Notes: generated from the letters alone by a model not told the origin. Counted from the stretch's first letter, positions 19,129-28,533 are shown. The stretch: 47,868 nt of DNA from Lachnoclostridium sp. MSJ-17 (GCF_018918205.1 NZ_JAHLQB010000075.1:1-47868), one strand, 5' to 3'. Numbers and translations are program-made.

Positions 19129-20601
19129 GTGTTTCACGGAATTACAAAACGATGGATGCTCAATACTCTGAGCGTTATTTTTACCATTATCGTGTTGATC
19201 GTTGTCAGTCTCATTTTTGTCGTCAACTACGTTTTTCAGAACAGCGTCGAGCAGAGTCTCAACTCCGCCTGCAACGAGCTCAGCCTTGTTTTTCCCGGCT
19301 ACACCTCGGACAACGCGTCGGATTTTACCGCCGTAGCCTGCGATTACGTCGAAAACTTCGACCAGAAGGAGCGCATGGGCGTGATGGCTATCAATTCCTC
19401 GGGCAGGATCGTCCTGACCTCGACGGGCTTTATCCCCTCCGACGCCGAGGAGATGAAGGACTTTGACGACGCGAAAAAAAGTCCCGACGGCTTCGCCTTC
19501 TGGAGCGGACGGCTCACCTCCGGAGAACCCGCATTGAGCGAGACCCGGGTCATTCGCACCGACAGCGGCGTTGTTGTCGGCGCGGTAAGATACATAGTTT
19601 CAATGGAACCGATAAACAGCAGGATCCTGATCGTTGACGTGATAATCGTCGCTCTCGGCATCGTCATGCTCGCGATGGTCTTTTTCTCGGGATTGCTGTT
19701 TATCCGTTCGATTGTCAAGCCAATACGAAGGCTCAGCGAAGCGGCGGCGCAGATCGCGCAGGGCGACTTCTCAGCCTCGGAAAAAATCGAGCACAAGTAC
19801 GACGACGAGATCGGCGACCTCTGCGACGCCGTCAGCGACATGGCAAAGGATCTGCAGACGACGGAGCAGATGAAAAACGACTTTATCTCGCGCGTTTCGC
19901 ACGAGCTTCGCACTCCGCTAACCGCTATCAAAGGCTGGGCTGAGACAATGCAGCTCAGTGAGCGCGGCACGCTCGACCGCCGCACCTTTGACCGCGGCAT
20001 GGGCGTTATCATCAAGGAAAGCTCGCGCCTGACGGGTATCGTTGAGGAGCTGCTCGACTTCGGCAGAATCCAGAGCGGCAGAATGGTTCTTATCAACGAA
20101 AAGATAGACATTATCGCCGAATTCGACGAGACCGTCTACATGCTAAAGGAAAGAGCCGCCGAGGAAGGTATTCACCTCCTCTACGACGAGGACGACACGG
20201 TTTACTATCCGCCCGTCTACGGCGACCGCAACAGGCTCAGGCAGGTATTTCTCAATGTGCTCGACAACGCGCTCAAGTACACGCCCAAGGGCGGCGTAGT
20301 CGCGGCTCAGGTCATTTACACCAAGGACGACCCCGAGGTCATCAAAATCGTCGTGACAGACTCCGGCTGCGGTATTTCCGCCGAAGATCTGCCGAGGGTC
20401 AAGGAAAAGTTCTACAAGGCTAACCAGAAGGTCGGCGGCTCGGGCATAGGTCTCGCCGTCGCGGACGAGATAATGAACCTGCACCACGGCTCGCTCAATA
20501 TCGAGAGCGGCGAGGGCGTAGGAACCACCGTCACACTCACCATTCCCGTATACAAGGAAGGAAAGGAAAACACGGTGGAGACGAAGAATATCAAATTATA
20601 G
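19129..20601 (+). CDS. Membrane sensor histidine kinase
   Basis: This is the cognate kinase of the preceding regulator. The 490-residue protein starts at GTG with AAAGGAGG 9 nt upstream. Domains in order: TM1 (about 13-37), an extracytoplasmic sensor of about 130 residues, TM2 (about 168-195), HAMP (about 196-250), HisKA with the phospho-histidine in FISRVSHELRTPLTAIKGW, and HATPase_c with the N box (NVLDNALKYTPKGG), G1 (VTDSGCGI) and G2 (GGSGIGLAV). There is no PAS domain between HAMP and HisKA, unlike typical WalK. The signal it senses is unknown. Confidence 0.95.
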   Translation: MFHGITKRWMLNTLSVIFTIIVLIVVSLIFVVNYVFQNSVEQSLNSACNELSLVFPGYTSDNASDFTAVACDYVENFDQKERMGVMAINSSGRIVLTSTGFIPSDAEEMKDFDDAKKSPDGFAFWSGRLTSGEPALSETRVIRTDSGVVVGAVRYIVSMEPINSRILIVDVIIVALGIVMLAMVFFSGLLFIRSIVKPIRRLSEAAAQIAQGDFSASEKIEHKYDDEIGDLCDAVSDMAKDLQTTEQMKNDFISRVSHELRTPLTAIKGWAETMQLSERGTLDRRTFDRGMGVIIKESSRLTGIVEELLDFGRIQSGRMVLINEKIDIIAEFDETVYMLKERAAEEGIHLLYDEDDTVYYPPVYGDRNRLRQVFLNVLDNALKYTPKGGVVAAQVIYTKDDPEVIKIVVTDSGCGISAEDLPRVKEKFYKANQKVGGSGIGLAVADEIMNLHHGSLNIESGEGVGTTVTLTIPVYKEGKENTVETKNIKL

Positions 20602-20660
20602 AGTAAAAAGTTGAGAGTTTAATTGAATCAGGCAACCGATAAACTCCACTCTTAACTCTT
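20601..20660 (+). repeat. Small imperfect inverted-repeat element, family copy 1
   Basis: The left arm (20601-20621, containing AGTTGAGAGTTTA) and the right arm (20640-20659, containing TAAACTCCACTCTTAACTCT) are imperfect inverted repeats around a short centre. The segment AACTCCACTCTTAAC (20642-20656) recurs exactly at 24418-24432. Both copies lie just before a ribosome site. This suggests a dispersed small repeat. Confidence 0.6.
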
Positions 20661-20675
20661 GACAAAGGAGTATAT

Positions 20676-21674
20676 ATGGCTAAGAAAACAAAGAAAATCA
20701 CCTCGATCGGCGGCAGCGCGCTCATCGAGGGTATTATGATGCGCGGTCCCAAGAGGTGCACCGTTTGCGTCCGCACAGGCAAGGAGAAGATCGAGAGCGA
20801 GGACATCAGCATTACGACTATCCCCGAAAAGTTCAGCTTCTTTAAGATACCGTTTTTCCGCGGCATCGCGGGTCTTATCGACTCCATGCGCCTGAGCTAC
20901 AAGAGCCTCATGATCTCCGCAGACAAGGCGATTTCCAGCGCCGAGATCGAGGAGGAGCCGTCAAAGTTTGAAAAATGGCTCGACGAGAAGTTCGGCGACA
21001 AGCTCGTAAAGGTGCTTATGGTGATCGCTTCAGTTATCGGCGTGGCTCTCGCTATCGGACTTTTCTTCTTTTTGCCGTCCTTCCTGTTTGACCTCTGCGG
21101 CAACTTTATTCCCGCCTTCCGCGAATCCGACGGCAACGTCGAAATGGTTCGTCTCTGGAAGTCGGTTTTTGAGGGCGTGATGAAAATCGTCCTCTTCTTC
21201 GGCTACATCATCATAGTTTCTCAGATGAGCGACATGAAGCGCACATTCATGTACCACGGAGCCGAGCACAAGACGATCTTCTGTTACGAGAACGAGGAGG
21301 AGCTCACCGTCGCGAACGTTAAGAAGCAGACTCGCTTTCACCCGCGCTGCGGTACAAGCTTCATGGTAATCATGCTGATTCTGGGTATAGTTATCGGTCT
21401 TTTCGTGCCGGCTAATCCCTTCGGCGTCGCGTTTCTCCGTCCCGTATTCAAAATTTTGCTCATTCCCGTGACCTGCGGCATAGGCTACGAGCTTATCAAG
21501 CTCTGCGGCAAGCACGACAACTGGTTCACAAGAATCATCGCGGCTCCCGGTCTTTGGGCGCAGCGAATCACCACAAAGGAGCCCGACGACAGCATGATCG
21601 AGGTTGCGATCGAGGCTATCAAGGCTGTTATCCCCGAGGACGGCTCCGACATCGTTAACAAGTGCGGATGCTGA
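20676..21674 (+). CDS. DUF1385 family membrane protein (YqhQ-like)
   Basis: This is a conserved Firmicutes membrane protein of unknown function. The 332-residue protein begins with the family signature IGGSALIEGIMMRGPK and contains the metal-ligand-like block MKRTFMYHGAEHKTIFCYE followed by TRFHPRCGTSFM, whose histidines and cysteine are highly conserved in DUF1385. Hydrophobic helices lie at about residues 110-135, 165-185, 225-245 and 250-270. AAAGGAG precedes the ATG. It overlaps prmC, a neighbour pairing that is common in Clostridia. No substrate can be assigned. Confidence 0.92.
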   Translation: MAKKTKKITSIGGSALIEGIMMRGPKRCTVCVRTGKEKIESEDISITTIPEKFSFFKIPFFRGIAGLIDSMRLSYKSLMISADKAISSAEIEEEPSKFEKWLDEKFGDKLVKVLMVIASVIGVALAIGLFFFLPSFLFDLCGNFIPAFRESDGNVEMVRLWKSVFEGVMKIVLFFGYIIIVSQMSDMKRTFMYHGAEHKTIFCYENEEELTVANVKKQTRFHPRCGTSFMVIMLILGIVIGLFVPANPFGVAFLRPVFKILLIPVTCGIGYELIKLCGKHDNWFTRIIAAPGLWAQRITTKEPDDSMIEVAIEAIKAVIPEDGSDIVNKCGC

Positions 21675-22495
21675 GGGACAGCTACCTCGGCTGCCGCGAC
21701 GCGCTCGAAAAGGGCGGAATAGAAAACGCGGCGTTTGAAGCGCAGTGTATGCTCGAACACCTGACTGGTCTTAACAGGGCTTCACTTCTAGCCCACGGCT
21801 CAGACGCGTTTGACAGGCAGGACGAGCTTGACGAAATGATACAAAGGCGGCTCAAAAACGAGCCGCTGCAATATATCCTCGGCAGCTGGAGCTTTATGGG
21901 CATCGAGCTCAAGGTCGGCGACGGCGTGCTGATACCGCGCGACGACACAGAGGTCGTGCTGAATCTCTGTCTTGATCATCTAAAGAATATAAAGAGCGCG
22001 AAATGCGCTGACCTGTGCTCGGGCAGCGGAGCTATCGCTCTTGCTCTGGAGCGCTACGGAAAGGCTGAGGTCACTGCGGTCGAGCTCAGCGGCAAGGCGT
22101 TTTATTTTCTTGAAAAGAATATTAACGCCAGCGGCGTTACCGCGTTAAGGGACGATGTGCTGACTTGTCACAAACAATTTGAGGACGGATATTTTGATTT
22201 GATCGTGTCGAATCCCCCGTATATTCCGTCCGGCGAGATTTCTTCACTGCAAGCCGAGGTTCAGTTCGAGCCGCGGATGGCTCTTGACGGCGGCAGCGAC
22301 GGCTGCGACTTCTACAGGGCGATAATCAGCGGCTGGAAATCCAAGCTCAAAGCAGGCGGAGCTATGGCGTTTGAGCTCGGCGAGGGTCAGGCGGACATTG
22401 TCCGGGAGATGATGAAAGGCGCAGGCTTTGTAAATATCCGCACAGAAACCGACTTTGGCGGCACGCATAGGGCAATAATTGGGACAATGCTCTGA
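21668..22495 (+). CDS. prmC: Peptide chain release factor N(5)-glutamine methyltransferase PrmC
   Basis: PrmC methylates the glutamine of the GGQ motif in release factors RF1 and RF2. From ATG 21668 it is 275 residues. The helical N-terminal domain is followed by the motif YILGSWSFMG and IPRDDTEVVL; the SAM-binding motif ADLCSGSGAIALAL (the family usually has D-L-G/C-T-G-S-G); and the catalytic NPPY in IVSNPPYIPSGEI that holds the glutamine. A GTG at 21662 in the same frame would add two residues. Neither start has a strong ribosome site, consistent with coupling to the overlapping DUF1385 gene. Confidence 0.95.
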   Translation: MLRDSYLGCRDALEKGGIENAAFEAQCMLEHLTGLNRASLLAHGSDAFDRQDELDEMIQRRLKNEPLQYILGSWSFMGIELKVGDGVLIPRDDTEVVLNLCLDHLKNIKSAKCADLCSGSGAIALALERYGKAEVTAVELSGKAFYFLEKNINASGVTALRDDVLTCHKQFEDGYFDLIVSNPPYIPSGEISSLQAEVQFEPRMALDGGSDGCDFYRAIISGWKSKLKAGGAMAFELGEGQADIVREMMKGAGFVNIRTETDFGGTHRAIIGTML

Positions 22496-22533
22496 TTTTA
22501 GAAATTTTGTTCGAATTTTTTGTCCCGTTTTTA

Positions 22534-22562
22534 TTGCAATTTCTCACGTTTTCCAGTATAAT
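22534..22562 (+). promoter_or_regulatory. Sigma-A promoter of recA
   Basis: TTGCAA (22534-22539), 17-bp spacer, TATAAT (22557-22562). I see no GAAC-N4-GTTC LexA-type box around it. Confidence 0.85.
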
Positions 22563-22618
22563 ATACCCGAAACGTTTCATACAGGACTTTGACACCCACG
22601 ACACGGAGGTAAATGAAA

Positions 22619-23764
22619 ATGGCAATGGATAAACAAACCGCGCTTGACACCGCGATCAAGCAGCTTGAAAAGCAATTCGGCAAGGGCGCTGTTATGCGTC
22701 TCGGCGAAAATACACATATGAACGTGGAGCACATTTCGACAGGCTCCCTCTCCCTCGACGTCGCTCTCGGCATCGGCGGACTTCCCAGAGGCCGTATCGT
22801 TGAGATCTACGGCCCCGAATCCTCGGGTAAAACTACCCTCTCGCTGCACTGCATCGCCGAGGGTCAGAAAAACGGCGGCAACGTCGCGTTTATCGACGTT
22901 GAGCACGCGCTCGACCCCGTTTACGCCGAGGCTCTGGGCGTCAATATCAACGAGCTTCTTGTTTCACAGCCCGACACCGGCGAGGACGCGCTCGAAATCG
23001 CCGAAGGTCTTATCCGCAGCGGCGCGATCGACGTTATCGTTATCGACTCCGTAGCGGCTCTCGTTCCCAAGGCTGAGATCGAGGGCGAAATGGGCGACAG
23101 CCACGTCGGTCTGCACGCGCGTCTTATGTCTCAGGCGCTCAGAAAGCTCGCCGGCGCTATCAACAAGAGCAACTGCGTGGCTATCTTCATCAACCAGCTG
23201 CGCGAAAAGGTCGGCGTAGTCTACGGCAATCCCGAGGTAACAACAGGCGGCCGCGCGCTCAAGTTCTACAGCTCCGTCCGCATCGAGATCCGCAAGGGCG
23301 AGGCTATCAAGGTCAACGGCGAGATCGTCGGCAACCACACCAAGGCAAAGGTCGTAAAGAACAAGATTGCTCCGCCGTTCAAGGTGGCGGAATTCGATAT
23401 CATGTACGGCGAGGGCATTTCGCGAGAGGGCGAGCTGCTCGATATGGCGGTTGAAGCTGAGGTCGTACAGAAGGCAGGCGCGTGGTTCAGCTACAAGACG
23501 CAGCGTCTCGGACAGGGCCGCGACAAGGTCAAGGAGCTGTTCAGAACCGATCCCGAGCTCGCTAAGCAGATCGAAACCGAGCTGTGGGAGAACATCGACA
23601 AGCTCTACGCCAAGACATCGCCCAGAGCAAAGGCTAAGGCGGCAGCTGCAGCCGCGGCAGAAGAAGCTCCCAAGGCTGAGGAAGCAAAGCCCGAGCAGAA
23701 GCCCGCATCGAAGAAGTCAGCGTCAGCAAAGCCTGTCAACATCGACATCATGGTTGAGGAATAA
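22619..23764 (+). CDS. recA: Recombinase RecA
   Basis: RecA forms filaments on single-stranded DNA, drives strand exchange and triggers SOS autocleavage. The protein has Walker [10 protein letters not shown], the DNA-binding loop regions ([20 protein letters not shown]), the [17 protein letters not shown] signature, and an acidic C terminus. The tail here is a long alanine/lysine/glutamate-rich stretch ending DIMVEE, a low-complexity extension. I begin at ATG 22619 ([10 protein letters not shown], 381 residues). The in-frame ATG at 22613 stands only 2 nt from the GGAGGT ribosome site, while 22619 is 8 nt away. recX overlaps the stop by one base. Confidence 0.98.
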   Translation: MAMDKQTALDTAIKQLEKQFGKGAVMRLGENTHMNVEHISTGSLSLDVALGIGGLPRGRIVEIYGPESSGKTTLSLHCIAEGQKNGGNVAFIDVEHALDPVYAEALGVNINELLVSQPDTGEDALEIAEGLIRSGAIDVIVIDSVAALVPKAEIEGEMGDSHVGLHARLMSQALRKLAGAINKSNCVAIFINQLREKVGVVYGNPEVTTGGRALKFYSSVRIEIRKGEAIKVNGEIVGNHTKAKVVKNKIAPPFKVAEFDIMYGEGISREGELLDMAVEAEVVQKAGAWFSYKTQRLGQGRDKVKELFRTDPELAKQIETELWENIDKLYAKTSPRAKAKAAAAAAAEEAPKAEEAKPEQKPASKKSASAKPVNIDIMVEE

Positions 23765-24369
23765 TGAAAATAACCGAAATCCGTCCGCGCCGCAAGGGAC
23801 TGAGCGCGGTGTTCATCGACGGAGAATACGCGCTCGCTCTCGACACTCAGACCCTGCTCGAACACAGGATAGACGTCGGCAGGGAGCTTGACGACGAGGA
23901 GCTTCACGACCTTATCGAGAGCAGCAATGAGCGGCGCGCAAAGGAAAAGGCTCTGTGGCTCATCTCCTACCGCAGTCACTCAAAAAAGGAGCTGCGCGAC
24001 AAAATCAGCCGCACCTGCGACAGAAACGCCGCGGAAAAGGCGGTTGAGCGAATGGAGGAACTCGGTCTTGTCAACGACCGCGACTACGCCGAAAGATACG
24101 CGCAGACGCTGATTTTTACAAAACATATGTCCAGACGCGGCGCGGCTATGGAGCTGCGCCGCCGGGGCATTGACAGAGAACTCGCCGACGAGGTTCTGGA
24201 AAACATTGAGGTCGACGAGCGCGAACAGATACAAGCGGTGATAAGCCGCAAATATCCAAATATTACGGACGAAAAAATCCGCCGCCGCGCCGTAGCCGCC
24301 CTGCAAAGACTCGGCTACGGCTGGGAGGATATCAAGGCGGCAATCAATGATTTTGAGTCCGGCGATTAA
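23764..24369 (+). CDS. recX: Regulatory protein RecX
   Basis: RecX modulates RecA filaments. The 201-residue protein is basic and helical with the repeated three-helix RecX units: a first block around KALWLISYRSHSKKELRDKI, a second with ERMEELGLVNDRDYAERYA, and a third with ALQRLGYGWEDIKAAI near the C terminus. The N-terminal part, KITEIRPRRKGLSAVFIDG, is typical of Firmicutes RecX. Its ATG overlaps the recA stop (TAATG), so it is made from the recA message. Confidence 0.94.
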   Translation: MKITEIRPRRKGLSAVFIDGEYALALDTQTLLEHRIDVGRELDDEELHDLIESSNERRAKEKALWLISYRSHSKKELRDKISRTCDRNAAEKAVERMEELGLVNDRDYAERYAQTLIFTKHMSRRGAAMELRRRGIDRELADEVLENIEVDEREQIQAVISRKYPNITDEKIRRRAVAALQRLGYGWEDIKAAINDFESGD

Positions 24370-24394
24370 AGATTTCCGCAGAATCATATAATTT

Positions 24395-24452
24395 GGGTGT
24401 GGGCGGAGCCCACCCTGAACTCCACTCTTAACACTCCACACTCCACACTCAA
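24395..24452 (+). repeat. Hairpin plus dispersed repeat, copy 2
   Basis: GTGGGC (24399-24404) pairs with GCCCAC (24408-24413) over a GGA loop. It is followed by AACTCCACTCTTAAC (24418-24432), identical to 20642-20656, and then by iterated CACTCCACAC units to 24450. No T run follows the hairpin, so it is not an obvious terminator. TATAAT at 24387-24392 lacks a good -35. Confidence 0.55.
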
Positions 24453-24467
24453 AAAGGACTGACGCAT

Positions 24468-25799
24468 ATGAATTACAAGGCAGGCATTGTTTCTCTCGGC
24501 TGCGCTAAAAACCAGGTCGACGCCGAGATGCTTCTCTACAATCTGAAGGAACGCGGATTCACGATCGTGAACGACCCCGCCGACGCGGACGCGGTCATCG
24601 TTAACACCTGCGGCTTTATCGAATCCGCCAAGCAGGAGAGCATTGACGAGATCATCGAGCTCGGCGCGCTCAAGCGCGAGGGCAAAATCAAGGCGATCAT
24701 CGTCACCGGCTGCCTTGCGCAGAGATATCAGAACGAAATCACCAAGCAGCTCTATGAGGTCGACGCCGCTATCGGCATCGGCGCAAACGCAAATATCGCC
24801 GACGTTGTGCTCGACGCTCTGAACAGCAAGAAAACCGAGTTGTTCCCTGACAAAATGGAGCTTCCGCTCAGCGGCGGAAGGATTCAGTCCACTCCGAAAT
24901 ACACCGCGTACCTTAAAGTATCCGACGGCTGCGACAACCGCTGTACATACTGCGCCATTCCGCTTATCCGCGGAGGCTTCCGCAGCCGCACAATGGAGGA
25001 TATCCTCTCCGAAGCCCGCCAGCTTGTAAACAACGGCGTGAAAGAGCTAAACGTAATCGCTCAGGACACCACACGCTACGGCGAGGACATCTACGGCAAG
25101 CTCATGCTCCCTGAGCTGCTGAAAAAGCTCTGTAAAATCAGGGAGCTTCACTGGATCAGAGTATTATACTGTTATCCCGACCGCGTGACCGACGAGCTTA
25201 TCGACGTCATCGCGCAGGAGGATAAGATTTGTAAATATATCGATTTGCCTCTGCAGCACTGCGACGGAGAAATTCTGCGCCGCATGAACCGCCGCGGCGA
25301 CCGTGAAAGCCTGACCGCTCTGCTCAAAAAGCTCAGAGAGAAGATCCCGGGCGTCGTTATCCGCACGACCTTCATCACCGGCTTCCCGGGTGAGAGCAAG
25401 GAACAGTTTGAAGAGCTCGCTCAGTTCGCCGACGATATCCGCTTTGAGCGTCTGGGCTGCTTTGCCTACTCTCAGGAGGAGGACACACCCGCCGCGGATT
25501 TCCCAGATCAGCTCGACGAGGAAACAAAGCAGAACCGCGCGGATATCATCATGGAACAGCAGCAGACCGTTATGGCTGAATACTGCGAGAGTCTTATCGG
25601 AAAGGAAATCGAGGTGCTCTGCGAGGGCTTTGACCGGATCGCCGAGTGCTTCTTCGGCAGAAGCTATGCCGACGCTCCCGAGGTCGACGGCTGCGTATTC
25701 TTCACCTGCGGCGACAGAAAACCCAAAGCGGGCGAGTTCGTGCGCGTAAAAATCGACGACTACCTCGGCTGCGACCCTGTCGGAGCTATGATTGAATGA
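24468..25799 (+). CDS. rimO: Ribosomal protein uS12 methylthiotransferase RimO
   Basis: RimO is a radical-SAM enzyme that adds a methylthio group to an aspartate of ribosomal protein S12. The 443-residue protein has the three domains of the MiaB/RimO family: an N-terminal UPF0004 domain with cluster cysteines in SLGCAKNQVD, NTCGFIESAKQES and VTGCLAQRY; the radical-SAM motif CDNRCTYCAIPLIRG; and a C-terminal TRAM domain (from about 375). The conserved VIAQDTTRYGEDIYG distinguishes RimO from MiaB. The preceding gap carries a small repeat. It overlaps the upstream frame of pgsA only outside the chosen pgsA start. Confidence 0.96.
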   Translation: MNYKAGIVSLGCAKNQVDAEMLLYNLKERGFTIVNDPADADAVIVNTCGFIESAKQESIDEIIELGALKREGKIKAIIVTGCLAQRYQNEITKQLYEVDAAIGIGANANIADVVLDALNSKKTELFPDKMELPLSGGRIQSTPKYTAYLKVSDGCDNRCTYCAIPLIRGGFRSRTMEDILSEARQLVNNGVKELNVIAQDTTRYGEDIYGKLMLPELLKKLCKIRELHWIRVLYCYPDRVTDELIDVIAQEDKICKYIDLPLQHCDGEILRRMNRRGDRESLTALLKKLREKIPGVVIRTTFITGFPGESKEQFEELAQFADDIRFERLGCFAYSQEEDTPAADFPDQLDEETKQNRADIIMEQQQTVMAEYCESLIGKEIEVLCEGFDRIAECFFGRSYADAPEVDGCVFFTCGDRKPKAGEFVRVKIDDYLGCDPVGAMIE

Positions 25800-25812
25800 A
25801 CAGGTAACTATT

Positions 25813-26415
25813 ATGAATTTTCCGAATAAACTGACAGTGGGAAGGATAATCCTCGTGCCGCTATTTGTCGCGGCGCTGCTTATTCCCTTTCCCCTACACA
25901 ATATCGCCGCGCTGCTGATCTTCATCGCGGCTTCAATAACCGACCTGCTCGACGGAAAAATTGCACGAAAACACAACCTTATCACCGACTTCGGCAAGTT
26001 CGCCGACCCTCTCGCGGACAAAATCCTCGTGCTGTCGGCGCTGCTGTGTTTCATACAGCTCGGCTGGTGCGACTGCGTCGCGGTTATTATTGTTCTGTTC
26101 CGCGAGTTCACCGTAACCTCGATCAGGCTGATTGCCGCCGCGAAGGGCGAGGTCATCGCCGCGAATATATGGGGCAAGGTCAAAACCGTCACGCAGATGG
26201 TCGCAATTATCGCTATTCTCGTTTTCCGCGCGGCTTATGAGGTCATCTTCATGCTTCTGCCCGCTGACATCACGGGAAACGCAGATTTCTGCGCGACAGC
26301 CAATCAGTGGCTGTTCTGGGGCGGCGAGGCTCTTGTCTGGATATCTACGGTTTTCGCGATCATCTCGGGCGTGATTTACCTCGTTCAGAACAGACATTTT
26401 ATCTCGGAAAAATAA
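25813..26415 (+). CDS. pgsA: CDP-diacylglycerol--glycerol-3-phosphate 3-phosphatidyltransferase
   Basis: PgsA makes phosphatidylglycerol phosphate, the committed step to phosphatidylglycerol. From ATG 25813 the protein is 200 residues, starting MNFPNKLTVGRIILVP as is usual. The CDP-alcohol phosphotransferase motif D-G-x2-A-R-x8-G-x3-D-x3-D is complete in LLDGKIARKHNLITDFGKF followed by ADPLADK. About five hydrophobic helices surround it. A TTG at 25792 in frame would overlap rimO and add seven residues, but the ATG start fits the family better. It is 13 bp downstream of rimO. Confidence 0.95.
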   Translation: MNFPNKLTVGRIILVPLFVAALLIPFPLHNIAALLIFIAASITDLLDGKIARKHNLITDFGKFADPLADKILVLSALLCFIQLGWCDCVAVIIVLFREFTVTSIRLIAAAKGEVIAANIWGKVKTVTQMVAIIAILVFRAAYEVIFMLLPADITGNADFCATANQWLFWGGEALVWISTVFAIISGVIYLVQNRHFISEK

Positions 26416-26430
26416 TCAGGATGTGATTTT

Positions 26431-27069
26431 TTGTTCGAAACCTTAAAATCGGATATCAGCGCAGTGCTCGAACGCGACCCTGCAGCCCGCAGCAAATGGG
26501 AGGTCATGTTCCTTTACTCGGGCTTCAAGGCGATCCGCTCTCACAGGCGCGCGCACTGGTTTTTGAAGCACGGACATCCCTTCATCGCGCGCTGGATATC
26601 CCAGCGCAGCAGACATAAAACAGGAATTGAAATTCACCCCGCCGCTCAGATCGGCAAGGGCGTGTTTATCGACCACGGAATGGGCGTAGTTATCGGCGAG
26701 ACCACCGTTATCGGCGACAACTGCACGATTTACCAGAACGTCACCCTCGGCGGTACCGGTAAGGAAACCGGCAAGCGTCACCCGACCCTCGGAAACAACG
26801 TTCTCGTCGGCTCCGGAGCGAAGGTGCTCGGTCCGTTCAAGGTAGGCGACAACGCGCGTATCGCGGCAGGTGCCGTGGTGCTCAGCGAGGTTCCGCCGAA
26901 CGCGACGGCTGTAGGCGTTCCCGCGAGAATCGTCAAATTAAACGGCGTCCGCAGCGAAACGCTCGACCAGATACACATTTCAGACCCTGTCGCACAGGCT
27001 CTGTGCAGGCTCGAGCAGCGCATCGATACACTTCAAAACGAAATCAAAGAATTGAAAAGCAAGGAGTAA
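26431..27069 (+). CDS. cysE: Serine O-acetyltransferase
   Basis: CysE acetylates serine to O-acetylserine, the first step of cysteine synthesis. The 212-residue protein has an N-terminal helical part and a left-handed beta helix of hexapeptide repeats from about residue 70 (IEIHPAAQIGKGVFIDHG, then TTVIGDNCTIYQNVTLGG). The catalytic histidine is in the IDHGMG motif and the GTGKETGKRHPT loop is typical. A C-terminal coiled-coil-like helix (LEQRIDTLQNEIKELKS) follows. The start appears to be TTG (26431) with AGGATGTGA upstream. It lies 3 bp before cysS, linking cysteine supply to cysteine charging. Confidence 0.94.
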   Translation: MFETLKSDISAVLERDPAARSKWEVMFLYSGFKAIRSHRRAHWFLKHGHPFIARWISQRSRHKTGIEIHPAAQIGKGVFIDHGMGVVIGETTVIGDNCTIYQNVTLGGTGKETGKRHPTLGNNVLVGSGAKVLGPFKVGDNARIAAGAVVLSEVPPNATAVGVPARIVKLNGVRSETLDQIHISDPVAQALCRLEQRIDTLQNEIKELKSKE

Positions 27070-27072
27070 GCA

Positions 27073-28479
27073 ATGATTTTATATAACTCTCTCGGACAGA
27101 CAAAGCAGGAATTCATTCCCCACGACGGCAACAAGGTCAATATGTACACCTGCGGCCCCACCGTCTACCACTACGCGCACATCGGCAACCTCCGCACCTA
27201 CATCATGGAGGACGTGCTCGAAAAATACCTCCGCTTCGCGGGCTACGACGTTAAGCGCGTAATGAATATCACCGACGTCGGCCACCTCTCAAGCGACGCC
27301 GACACCGGCGAGGACAAGATGATCGCCGGCGCGAAAAGAGAGCACAAGACCGTTCTCGAGATCGCGAAGTTCTACACCGACGCGTTCTTCTCCGACTGTG
27401 AGAAGCTCAACATCAAGCGTCCCGACGTGGTTGAGCCTGCCACCAACTGCATCGAGGAGTTTATTCACATGATTTCTGTCCTGCTCGAGAAGGGCTATGC
27501 CTACATCGCGGGCGGCAACGTGTATTTCGACACCTCAAAGCTCAGCACCTACTACGTTTTCGGCAACATGAACGAGGACGACCTCGCCGTCGGCGTTCGC
27601 GAGAGCGTTGAGGAGGACGAGAACAAGAGAAACAAGACCGACTTTGTGCTCTGGTTCACAAAGTCGAAGTTCGATTCACAGGAGCTCAAGTGGGAGTCTC
27701 CCTGGGGTCTGGGTTATCCCGGATGGCACATCGAGTGCTCCTGCATCAGCTACAAGCACAACGGCGAGTACCTCGACATCCACTGCGGCGGTATCGACAA
27801 CGCCTTCCCTCATCACACAAATGAGATCGCGCAGTCCGAGTCCTTCCTCGGTCACAAGTGGTGCGGATACTGGTTCCACGTTCTCCACCTGCTCGACGCG
27901 CGCGGCAAGATGAGCAAGTCAAAGGGCGATTTCCTCACTGTTTCGCTCCTCGAGGAAAAGGGCTATAACCCCGTTGTTTACCGCATGTTCTGCTTACAGA
28001 GTCATTACCGCAAGCCTCTGACCTTCACCTACGAGAGCCTTGACAACACCGCCGTCGCCTACGAGAAGCTTACAAAGCGCATCGCGTCAATCCCCAACGA
28101 GGGCGAGGTTGACAATGCAAAGGCTGAGGAGCTTATCGCGTCCTTTAAGGAAGCTCTCGACAACGACCTCAACACTTCGCTTGGTCTGACAAGTCTTTAC
28201 GATGTGCTCAAGGCTGACACGAACGGCGCGACAAAGCGTTATGTTATCGGCGAGCTCGATAAGGTTCTCTCTCTCGATCTGCTCACCGCTGGTGAAGCTA
28301 AGGACAGCGGCGCGGACGACGAGCTGACAGCCGAGGTTGAGGCGCTTATCGCCAAGCGCGCCGAGGCGAGAGCCGCGAAGGACTGGACAACCGCCGACGC
28401 TATCCGCGACAAGCTCAAGGAGATGCATGTTGTACTCCTCGACACAAAGGACGGCGTAAGCTGGTCAATCGAAAAATAA
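27073..28479 (+). CDS. cysS: Cysteinyl-tRNA synthetase
   Basis: CysS charges tRNA-Cys. The 468-residue class I synthetase has the HIGH-like motif YAHIGNLRTY, zinc ligands in MYTCGPTVY, HIECSC and HHTNEIAQSE, and the KMSKS loop in GKMSKSKGDFLT. The C-terminal DALR-like helical domain ends ADAIRDKLKEMHVVLLDTKDG. AAGGAG lies before the ATG. There is no T-box leader ahead of cysE-cysS in the short gaps. A strong hairpin with a T run follows the stop and also provides the next gene's ribosome site. Confidence 0.97.
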   Translation: MILYNSLGQTKQEFIPHDGNKVNMYTCGPTVYHYAHIGNLRTYIMEDVLEKYLRFAGYDVKRVMNITDVGHLSSDADTGEDKMIAGAKREHKTVLEIAKFYTDAFFSDCEKLNIKRPDVVEPATNCIEEFIHMISVLLEKGYAYIAGGNVYFDTSKLSTYYVFGNMNEDDLAVGVRESVEEDENKRNKTDFVLWFTKSKFDSQELKWESPWGLGYPGWHIECSCISYKHNGEYLDIHCGGIDNAFPHHTNEIAQSESFLGHKWCGYWFHVLHLLDARGKMSKSKGDFLTVSLLEEKGYNPVVYRMFCLQSHYRKPLTFTYESLDNTAVAYEKLTKRIASIPNEGEVDNAKAEELIASFKEALDNDLNTSLGLTSLYDVLKADTNGATKRYVIGELDKVLSLDLLTAGEAKDSGADDELTAEVEALIAKRAEARAAKDWTTADAIRDKLKEMHVVLLDTKDGVSWSIEK

Positions 28480-28494
28480 TATAGAATAAATAAC

Positions 28495-28533
28495 ACTCAC
28501 CTTCCATATAATTTATCGGAAGGTGAGTTTTTT
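28495..28533 (+). terminator. Terminator after cysS whose 3' arm is the next ribosome site
   Basis: ACTCACCTTCC (28495-28505) pairs perfectly with GGAAGGTGAGT (28518-28528), followed by six T's (28528-28533). The 3' arm contains AAGGTGA (28520-28526), a strong ribosome site, and the next ATG begins at 28534 right after the T run. Confidence 0.85.

Noticed and set aside
22500..22612. LexA/SOS box before recA
   Set aside because: No GAAC-N4-GTTC type palindrome was found; TTCGAA at 22510-22515 is not a LexA site. SOS control may exist through a variant I cannot see.
27000..27072. T-box leader for cysS
   Set aside because: The gap between cysE and cysS is only 3 bp and no T-box consensus (TGGNACCGCG-like) or stem I is present upstream of cysE.
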